Source: JBAWWY01 sp037144355
Lineage (GTDB): Bacteria > Bacillota > Clostridia > Peptostreptococcales > Anaerovoracaceae
Assembly (NCBI GenBank): GCA_037144355.1
Contig: JBAWWY010000012.1
Span: 1 to 39,071 of the forward strand
Reading direction: 5' to 3'
Length of the DNA: 39,071 nucleotides
The position numbers and the translations under genes were made by a program. The notes beneath the pieces were generated by a model that had not been told where the DNA came from, searched no databases, and saw only the letters and a list, made by a program, of their open reading frames with translations. How positions within the stretch are numbered: the stretch's first letter is position 1; every line of letters begins with the position of its first letter. This document shows, one piece after another, positions 31,079 through 37,527 of the stretch.

Positions 31079-32180
31079 TCAGAATAATCTCCTTGATTTT
31101 TTGTACTAAAGTATGTAAATCCTCAACCGTTCCAATTGTTATACGTAGATAGTTGTCGATAAGAGGTTTGTCGAAGTATCTTACAAGGACTCCTTCTTCT
31201 CTAAGCTTTTGAAAAAGGTCCCCAGCCTTGATTCTCTCGTGGCTTACAAAGATAAAATTTGCCTGTGACGGAATCACATTAAAGTCAAGTTTAATAAGCT
31301 CATTTGTTAGTTTTTCCCGATTGCTGATTATCTTATGCCTTGTTTTCGCGAAATATTCCTTATCCAGCAAGGCAGCTGTGGCTCCGGCTATTGCAAGCCT
31401 GTCAAGAGTATATGAATTGAATGAATTCTTAATCTTATTCAACGCATCAATGAGCTCCACGTCTCCAATGGCGAAACCAACCCTTAAACCTGCCAATGAT
31501 CTGGATTTGGAAAAGGTCATTACAACAAGCAGGTTTTTATATTTCTTAACCAGACTTACTGCGGTTTCTCCACCGAAATCGATATATGCCTCATCTATCA
31601 ATACAAGTTTATCCTGGTTGTTTTGGATAAGTTTTTCAATATCCTGAAGTTTTAAAGCTATTCCGGTTGGTGCGTTGGGATTAGATATAAGTATCCCCGA
31701 AATTCTTTGAAACTCTTCCTTATTTTCAGATTTTCTATGAATCCTTCTATAATTTTCATCGCTGTATGAATTTACATCAATTGAAAAGTCATCATTGAGG
31801 GGCATCTCAAGAAACTTGGTTTGAAATAAGTTCGCAAAAACGGGATAAAAACTATAGGTTATATTTGGAAAAGCCACCATGCCGTCGTTAAAGAATGCAG
31901 GAAAGGCAAATGCAAGAATCTCATCAGATCCGTTCCCAATAAAAACATTTTCCATTCCAACGTTATATTCTTTCGAAACGGCGCTTTTCAGAAGGTTGCA
32001 TTCTGGGTCCGGATATAATCTTAGCCTGTCAAGCTCTGTATAAATCCCTTCTTTTACTCTGGGAGATGGTGGAAATGGATTTTCATTTGTATTAAGTTTT
32101 ATATATTTCCTATCAGCTCTTTGCTCTCCCGGAACATATGGTTCAATCTCCTTGACAAGCTTTGTTAGATAATCAATCAT
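31071..32180 (-). CDS. hisC: Histidinol-phosphate aminotransferase family protein
   Basis: This 369-residue class I/II PLP aminotransferase most resembles HisC: KLNTNENPFPPSP near the N-terminus, GNGSDEILAFAF, SNPNAPTG, DEAYIDF, and the PLP Lys in TFSKSRSLAGLRVGFAIG. It would transaminate imidazole-acetol phosphate, and some members also use aromatic amino acids. No other his gene is nearby and it sits between asparaginase and uvrC, so a broader aminotransferase role is possible. It overlaps both neighbours by eight bases. Confidence 0.88.
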   Translation of the reverse strand: MIDYLTKLVKEIEPYVPGEQRADRKYIKLNTNENPFPPSPRVKEGIYTELDRLRLYPDPECNLLKSAVSKEYNVGMENVFIGNGSDEILAFAFPAFFNDGMVAFPNITYSFYPVFANLFQTKFLEMPLNDDFSIDVNSYSDENYRRIHRKSENKEEFQRISGILISNPNAPTGIALKLQDIEKLIQNNQDKLVLIDEAYIDFGGETAVSLVKKYKNLLVVMTFSKSRSLAGLRVGFAIGDVELIDALNKIKNSFNSYTLDRLAIAGATAALLDKEYFAKTRHKIISNREKLTNELIKLDFNVIPSQANFIFVSHERIKAGDLFQKLREEGVLVRYFDKPLIDNYLRITIGTVEDLHTLVQKIKEIILNV

Positions 32181-33192
32181 TGGTCAATTCTCCTCTCAAG
32201 TCTGTTTGCATAAGTTCTTTTATTCTATCTATTGGGAATTCCTTGCTCAAAAGGTAGTAAAGCTTGGTTACAGCCGCCTCTACCGTCATATCGAAGCCGC
32301 TTATGGCTCCTGCATCAATTAATCCCTTGCTAGCCTCATATTCCCCCATGTTCGCGCTCCCTCTCAAGCATTGTGTGCATACTACTATTATGGTTCCATT
32401 GTCTGTAGCTTTTTTAAATATACTGCCTAGCTCCTTATTGTTGCTTGGGATGTTCCCTGCCCCATAAGCTTCCAGGACAATTCCCTTCAATTTTTTCGTA
32501 ATCAAATTGTTTATTACATCCATCTGCATTCCTGGGAATACTTTCAAGACGGCAATTTGTTGATCTTTAATTTCAAAGAGGTTGAACTGGTCTTTCTCAT
32601 TTGACGGTGCCATTATTGCATTTTTATCCAAAACAATATTTACTCCAGCAGCTCCAAGAATAGGATAGTTGGGAGTCTCAAATGCATTCAAGGATGAAGA
32701 GCTCACTTTTGTAGCTCTATTTCCCCTCATCAATGTATTTCCAAAGTAAAGGCATACCTCCCTAAGCTTTGGATTCGAAGCCAGCATCAATGTTGCAATT
32801 AGATTATCCCTTGCATCGTTTCTGATTTCAAAGAGTGGTATTTGTGATCCTGTTATAATTACAGGTTTTGAAAGATTTTCCATCATGAATGATAAAGCCG
32901 ATGCCGTGTAAGCCATCGTGTCCGTTCCATGCAATATGACAAACCCATCAAACTCTTCGTAATTGTCCCTAATATCTCTTCCTATCTTTATCCAATCCAA
33001 TATCCCCATATTTGCGGAATCCAAAACGGGATCGTATTCATGGAATTCATATATTGGCATTGACTCGTTTCTAAGTTCCCTTATCATTTCCAGCTCTTTT
33101 TCCATGTACCCTTTTTGGGGCGCGTAACCATCTTGGGTCTTGCTCATTCCTATGGTTCCACCGGTATAAATGATGTAAACTCTCTTCTTCAA
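32173..33192 (-). CDS. ansA: L-asparaginase, type I (cytoplasmic)
   Basis: This 339-residue enzyme releases ammonia from asparagine to give aspartate. The catalytic Thr of IIYTGGTIGM near residue 12 and the second motif FVILHGTDTMAYTASAL are both present, as is GNIPSN near the C-terminal half. There is no signal peptide, so it is cytoplasmic. The start codon is TTG (33190-33192) after GAGGGG. It follows the mttB-like gene by 14 bases and overlaps hisC. Confidence 0.93.
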   Translation of the reverse strand: MKKRVYIIYTGGTIGMSKTQDGYAPQKGYMEKELEMIRELRNESMPIYEFHEYDPVLDSANMGILDWIKIGRDIRDNYEEFDGFVILHGTDTMAYTASALSFMMENLSKPVIITGSQIPLFEIRNDARDNLIATLMLASNPKLREVCLYFGNTLMRGNRATKVSSSSLNAFETPNYPILGAAGVNIVLDKNAIMAPSNEKDQFNLFEIKDQQIAVLKVFPGMQMDVINNLITKKLKGIVLEAYGAGNIPSNNKELGSIFKKATDNGTIIVVCTQCLRGSANMGEYEASKGLIDAGAISGFDMTVEAAVTKLYYLLSKEFPIDRIKELMQTDLRGELTND

Positions 33193-33206
33193 TTTGCCCC
33201 TCTTTT

Positions 33207-34640
33207 CTAAATTAGCGATCTCTCTGCTTCTTTCATTATTTCACGTATCAGCTTTTCTTTATGGTCGGAAAGCGGATTCTTTTGCTCGCTTTTTAATATT
33301 TCCTCAACCCTATTTCTTGCGTTGGAAAGCAAGTCGGGTCTTCCTAAAAGCTCCCATTCATCATGTGAATTTCGATCACAAAGTTCAGACATATAAAATT
33401 CATCGCTTCTGAAAGCCAGCCTTGTGGACTTCTGTTTTAGAAAATGCCCACCATGTCCAACTTGTTTAACATCTTCATAATAATTCTTCTGATCAGAAAC
33501 ATCTATTCCATCCCTTAATCTCTTGCAAAGATTGGCTATTTCCCCATCAATGATAATTTGCTCGTAAGACAATGTCATGCTGCTTTCCAAAAGTCCAATC
33601 CCTTGAACTATATCAGTCCCAGAAAGCACTAGGGGAAGTGTCGTAACCATTTTCTCCATAATAGACTGCATTCCTGGGGCTTTTGCATCGGTAAGACATC
33701 CCGCAGACATGTTTGGGAGATTGTAGAATCTTGCCATGTCCCCCATTGCGCCAACTTGTAGAATGGTTTCTGGTGTACCTTCGAGGAATCTACCACTTTT
33801 GGGATGAACCATGCCAAGGGCGGCTCCATATATGAGAGGCGTCCCTGGAGAAGTCAGTTGGAAAATTACCAAAGCCGAAAGCGCCTCCGCATTGGCCATG
33901 GCAACATTGGAATATAGGCTTGCAGGGCCAGTAGTGCCGCAAGCCGGCATTGGATATATTAAAATTGGAACCTGGTATTTCGTCAGTTCCATGTTTGCCT
34001 CGAGCATTTCTCCATCGTGGCAAAGTGGAGCCACAGTACAGTATGTAACCGAGTAAATTTTTCTTTCTTCAACTTCCTTTATACTACCAGTTATTGCTTC
34101 CAGCATTGCAATGACATATTTCACTTCTTTGATATCCTTGACTTCATCGGAAACATGCTTTGATGTGTTCAAAAATGATATGCCCGTGCCAAAAATATTC
34201 CGTGGGCCATATGGAACGTCGCAAGGAGATACTGGAGGCCAAAGTACATATCCCAGATCAATCTGGTCAAACAGCCTGGCAGCATCTGCAATATCATTCA
34301 AAATTGCCGGCCTTCTCTTGCCGGTTTCGAAGTCGATTGTATTTACCCCAGTGCCATCAAGATTATATCCAGTAAATGAAGATGGCATTGAAAAATTATT
34401 CTCAGGATTTCTTCCTCCCAAAACAAAGTTTTTTGGAGTTGTCCTTAGTGACTTCTCAACGAGATTTCCCGGGATGTATGCTATTTCATTCTCCCAGTCG
34501 ACCCTTGCTCCACCTTTTTCTAAAAGTTCAAGCGCTCTTGAACTTGAAAATTTGATTCCAATATCTTCAAGAATTCTTATACTGTCTGCGTGAATGATTT
34601 TTTTCTCTTCTTCGCTGAGAAAATTGCTTATTAAATTCAT
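33207..34640 (-). CDS. MttB superfamily (trimethylamine methyltransferase-like) protein without pyrrolysine
   Basis: This 477-residue TIM-barrel methyltransferase of the MttB family transfers a methyl group, typically from a quaternary or tertiary amine, to a corrinoid protein. Recognisable parts are the N-terminal HADSIRILEDIGIKF, central ACGTTGPASLYSNVAMANAEAL, and NMSAGCLTDAKAPGMQSIMEK. The frame has no internal stop, so no pyrrolysine is encoded. Non-pyrrolysine members act on glycine betaine, proline betaine, carnitine and similar compounds; which applies here is unknown. AGGAGTG precedes the ATG. It lies nine bases after its probable corrinoid partner. Confidence 0.9.
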   Translation of the reverse strand: MNLISNFLSEEEKKIIHADSIRILEDIGIKFSSSRALELLEKGGARVDWENEIAYIPGNLVEKSLRTTPKNFVLGGRNPENNFSMPSSFTGYNLDGTGVNTIDFETGKRRPAILNDIADAARLFDQIDLGYVLWPPVSPCDVPYGPRNIFGTGISFLNTSKHVSDEVKDIKEVKYVIAMLEAITGSIKEVEERKIYSVTYCTVAPLCHDGEMLEANMELTKYQVPILIYPMPACGTTGPASLYSNVAMANAEALSALVIFQLTSPGTPLIYGAALGMVHPKSGRFLEGTPETILQVGAMGDMARFYNLPNMSAGCLTDAKAPGMQSIMEKMVTTLPLVLSGTDIVQGIGLLESSMTLSYEQIIIDGEIANLCKRLRDGIDVSDQKNYYEDVKQVGHGGHFLKQKSTRLAFRSDEFYMSELCDRNSHDEWELLGRPDLLSNARNRVEEILKSEQKNPLSDHKEKLIREIMKEAERSLI

Positions 34641-34649
34641 AGCACACTC

Positions 34650-35291
34650 CTATCCAATTATTCTTTCTACTAGTCTAACCGCATCCATGGCATTGTCGGA
34701 ATAGCCATCCGCACCTATTTTATCGGCCCACTCCTGGCTGGCAGGAGCGCCCCCAATGATTATTTTCAAATTCTTTCGTAAACCCTTTTCTTCAACTAAC
34801 CTTATTACATTTCTTTGCTCTTCCATTGTTGTGGTAAGAAGTGCTGAAAGACCCACAATATCTGGATTGCATTTGATAATATTTTCAATTACAATTTCAT
34901 TTTTTACATCAGCGCCAAGATCTATGATTTCAAATCCCGAAGCTGTGAGCATTGCCCCAACGATGGTTTTTCCAATATCATGAATATCTCCTTGTACTGT
35001 TGCCAGCAGGATTTTTCCATGGGAGACAATTCCACTGTTGGATTTCTTTATTGCAGGATTCAGTATGGCCAGCGCGGCTTTCATTGAATCGGCAGAGCAA
35101 ACCAATTCTGGTAGATAGTACTCTCCCTTTTCGTATAATTCCCCTGCTTCCTTGATACCTTTTAAAAATCCCTCATTCATGGATGTTGCGAGGTCTATTT
35201 TGTCCTCAATTACCTTATTTGCCAACTCAATAGAAAGTTCTTCATCGCCTTCCAATATGGCTTTCCTCATTTCATCGAATATTCCGCTCAT
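34650..35291 (-). CDS. Corrinoid protein (MttC/MtbC-like)
   Basis: This 213-residue B12-binding protein would carry the methyl group from the mttB-like enzyme. Residues about 1-90 form the helical cap (EGFLKGIKEAGELYEKGEYYLPELVCSADSM). The rest is the Rossmann-like domain with the cobalt-ligand motif DIHDIGK, SALLTTTMEEQ and the C-terminal IIGGAPASQEWADKIGADGYSDNAMDAV. The methyltransferase to tetrahydrofolate and the reductive activator needed for a working system are not in the window. ATG has AAGGAGTG before it, and the gene leads the unit from its own promoter. Confidence 0.93.
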   Translation of the reverse strand: MSGIFDEMRKAILEGDEELSIELANKVIEDKIDLATSMNEGFLKGIKEAGELYEKGEYYLPELVCSADSMKAALAILNPAIKKSNSGIVSHGKILLATVQGDIHDIGKTIVGAMLTASGFEIIDLGADVKNEIVIENIIKCNPDIVGLSALLTTTMEEQRNVIRLVEEKGLRKNLKIIIGGAPASQEWADKIGADGYSDNAMDAVRLVERIIG

Positions 35292-35331
35292 TTATTCACT
35301 CCTTAAAAGTTATTTCACCCTTAATGCTAGT

Positions 35332-35371
35332 ATTTTACCACTTATTGAATGCATTGTTAAATAATTTAAAC
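35332..35371 (-). promoter_or_regulatory. Promoter of the corrinoid/MttB-like operon with weak Rex-like site
   Basis: On minus, TTAACA (35355-35360) and TAAAAT (35332-35337) are 17 bases apart. The plus strand TTGTTAAATAATTTAAAC (35354-35371) covers the -35. Its left half matches the Rex consensus TTGTTAANNNNTTAACAA fully, and its right half matches four of seven positions. Confidence 0.5.
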
Positions 35372-35465
35372 CATATAAATTATTTTTTATTCCAACAATA
35401 CCAACAAGGAGCAAAGCTCGCTTCTTAAAATAACCGCAAATTGTAAAAATATTTAGAATATTCAA

Positions 35466-35498
35466 TTTACAACGCGATTATTGTTAAATATATAACAA
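35466..35498 (+). promoter_or_regulatory. Distal hydrogenase promoter with Rex-type operator
   Basis: TTTACA (35466-35471) and TATATA (35489-35494) are 17 bases apart. TTGTTAAATATATAACAA (35481-35498) covers the -10 and matches TTGTTAANNNNTTAACAA at 13 of 14 fixed positions. Another half site, TTAACAA, follows at 35506. Rex represses NADH-linked fermentation genes when NADH is low. Binding is inferred. Confidence 0.65.
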
Positions 35499-35583
35499 TA
35501 ATACTTTAACAATCTTTGCTCGTTTTTGCAGGAACCACTGAATTTATAGGGTCCAGCGGCGCTGTCTCAATAAGGAGAATTAT

Positions 35584-35619
35584 ATGCTTTTAATCGGTTT
35601 TATGAAATCGTTTACATAA
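35584..35619 (+). CDS. Possible 11-residue leader peptide before hydC
   Basis: ATG (35584) opens MLLIGFMKSFT and stops at TAA. AAGGAG lies six bases upstream (35572-35577), better than many real genes here. It lies between the two hydC promoters. No family is recognisable, and it could be fortuitous. Confidence 0.35.
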   Translation: MLLIGFMKSFT

Positions 35620-35645
35620 ATGCTTTAAATACTGCAAATTAGCGG

Positions 35646-35673
35646 TTGACTTTATTTCAGGGCTCAATATATT
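35646..35673 (+). promoter_or_regulatory. Proximal promoter of hydC
   Basis: TTGACT (35646-35651) and TATATT (35668-35673) have a 16-base spacer. AGAAGGAG lies before the hydC ATG. This would bypass the distal Rex-linked promoter. Confidence 0.5.
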
Positions 35674-35743
35674 ATAATCATAGTATGAAAATCCTGTTTT
35701 TAAGTAGAAATTCAGGAAAAATAATTCAGAAGGAGAAATATAA

Positions 35744-36247
35744 ATGAGTAATTCAAAAGTTATTGCTTTTGATGTCTTAACTAAAGAGTTAGCTTCAAAA
35801 ATTGATGTGATTATTGCTAATAATGATAATAATTCCACAAAGCTTGTCGGCATTCTATTAGAAGTTCAAGATATTATTCCAAAGCAGTATATTCCATTAG
35901 AGGTTTCCAATTACATCAGTCAAAAGATGAATATACCTCTTAGCAGAGTCTATGATGTAATTTCTTTCTATGCAGCTCTTTCAGAAGTACCTAGAGCTGA
36001 TTTTGTCGTTCAGCTTTGTGACAGCGTAGTCTGTAAAGTTACCGGCAATACATTCTTGAAAAATTCATTGGAGGAAATTTTAGGAATCAAGGTTAATGAG
36101 ATTTCCAAGGATGGCAAATATGCTATTGAACCAACTGCCTGTTTTGGCGCATGCGATATCGCACCAGCCATTAGAGTCAATGGAAGAGTATATGGCAACC
36201 TAACAACTATAGATAAGATCAAGCAAGCGCTTGCTAATCATAAATAA
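35744..36247 (+). CDS. hydC: NAD-linked [FeFe] hydrogenase subunit HydC (NuoE-like)
   Basis: This 167-residue thioredoxin-like [2Fe-2S] subunit has ligands C92-x4-C97 and C133-x3-C137 (LCDSVVC and CFGAC). The N-terminal helical domain has PKQYIPLEVSNYISQKMNIPLSRVYDVISFY. It passes electrons between the flavin subunit and HydA. The first ~40 residues before the usual NuoE domain are somewhat longer than the minimal form. AGAAGGAG precedes the ATG. It is first of three genes, 15 bases before hydB. Confidence 0.93.
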   Translation: MSNSKVIAFDVLTKELASKIDVIIANNDNNSTKLVGILLEVQDIIPKQYIPLEVSNYISQKMNIPLSRVYDVISFYAALSEVPRADFVVQLCDSVVCKVTGNTFLKNSLEEILGIKVNEISKDGKYAIEPTACFGACDIAPAIRVNGRVYGNLTTIDKIKQALANHK

Positions 36248-36262
36248 AGGAGGATGGATTAA

Positions 36263-37525
36263 ATGACAAATAAACCTGTAAAAACAGTAAGTTTTATTAC
36301 TGAAAATTTTGGGAAATACGACCCTGACTCAATAGATTCATATATATCTATCGGTGGACTTACAGCTATTAAAAATGCATTATCCATGTCTTCAAACGAG
36401 ATAATAGAGATTGCAAAAGGAGCCGTAATCAAAGGTCGAGGCGGTGCTGCCTATGACACTGGAAGAAAGTGGTCCCAAGCTGCTTCAGTTCCAGGCGCGA
36501 ATAAAGTAGTAATATGCAACGCCGATGAAGGCGAACCTTGTACTTTTAAAGATAGAGCCATGATTCAAAATGATCCTTTCAGACTAATCGAGGGTATAAT
36601 AATCGCCGGTTATACTGTTGGAGCTCAAAATGGATATATTTATTTGAGAGAAGAATATAGACATCTTCAGGGCATCTTGAAAAACGCCATTGCCCAGATG
36701 AAAGACAAAGGATATCTTGGGAAAAATATCAAAGGAACAAATTTCAGTTTTGAAATTCACTTATATTCAGGAGCTGGTGCCTACGTTTGCGGAGAAGGCT
36801 CAACACTTATCGAATCAATCGAAGGAAAGAGCGGAAGACCGAGAATCAAACCACCTTTCATCAAGGAATGCGGTTTATTCCAGCTGCCTACTCTTGTAAA
36901 CAACGTTGAAACACTTGCAATTGCCACTGCAATTCTACAACACGGCAATGCGGAATATGTTGCCATGGGAACTGAAAGATCACCAGGTTCTAAAATCATC
37001 AGCCTTGCAGGTAATGTTAAGAACCCAGGTACTTATGAAATCCCATTCGGCCTTACATTAAGAGAAATCATCTATGAAATCGGCGGTGGAATTACCGACG
37101 ACAATGAATTGAAGTTTTTCCAACTTGGCGGAGCATCAGGCTGTATTGGTCCTGCTTCAGCGGTTGATACCCCATATACTTATGAAGATCTTTCCAAAGC
37201 TGGCCTTTCAGTAGGTTCAGGTGGTATTCTGGTTGTGGATTCTAGAACCAGGGTTCTGGATTTTGTAAAATCCATACAAGACTTCTTTATTCACGAAAGT
37301 TGTGGAAAGTGTACACCTTGCAGAGAAGGAAATAGACAAATATTAAGAATTGTAGATCGTTTTGTTGATGGAAATCAAAAGGAACATGATTTGGAAACAG
37401 CTGAGCGCTTTGCTCACATTATGAGCAACTGCTCATTCTGTGGATTAGGTGAAACTGCACAGAGTGCTTTACTTTCAGCAATAAAATCCTTCCCTGAAGA
37501 GTTTGACATCAAAGGAGGTAACTAA
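36263..37525 (+). CDS. hydB: NAD-linked [FeFe] hydrogenase flavin subunit HydB (short, NuoF-like)
   Basis: This 420-residue subunit binds FMN and NAD(H): KGRGGAAYDTGRKW (NADH site), NADEGEPCTFKDR (FMN site) and GAGAYVCGEGSTLIESIEGKSGRPR. The [4Fe-4S] ligands are C347, C350, C353 (CGKCTPC) and one in NCSFCGLG near 390-393. HydB of characterised bifurcating trimers is about 600 residues, with an N-terminal thioredoxin-like and a C-terminal two-cluster domain. Both are missing here, so it has NuoF size only. AAAGGAGGA precedes the ATG. Confidence 0.92.
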   Translation: MTNKPVKTVSFITENFGKYDPDSIDSYISIGGLTAIKNALSMSSNEIIEIAKGAVIKGRGGAAYDTGRKWSQAASVPGANKVVICNADEGEPCTFKDRAMIQNDPFRLIEGIIIAGYTVGAQNGYIYLREEYRHLQGILKNAIAQMKDKGYLGKNIKGTNFSFEIHLYSGAGAYVCGEGSTLIESIEGKSGRPRIKPPFIKECGLFQLPTLVNNVETLAIATAILQHGNAEYVAMGTERSPGSKIISLAGNVKNPGTYEIPFGLTLREIIYEIGGGITDDNELKFFQLGGASGCIGPASAVDTPYTYEDLSKAGLSVGSGGILVVDSRTRVLDFVKSIQDFFIHESCGKCTPCREGNRQILRIVDRFVDGNQKEHDLETAERFAHIMSNCSFCGLGETAQSALLSAIKSFPEEFDIKGGN

Positions 37526-37527
37526 TA

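Noticed and set aside
33207..34640. Pyrrolysine-containing MttB
   Set aside because: No in-frame TAG lies inside the gene. TAG is used as an ordinary stop by rlmD, the PHP gene, rapZ, argB, paaK and this gene itself, which argues against UAG recoding here.
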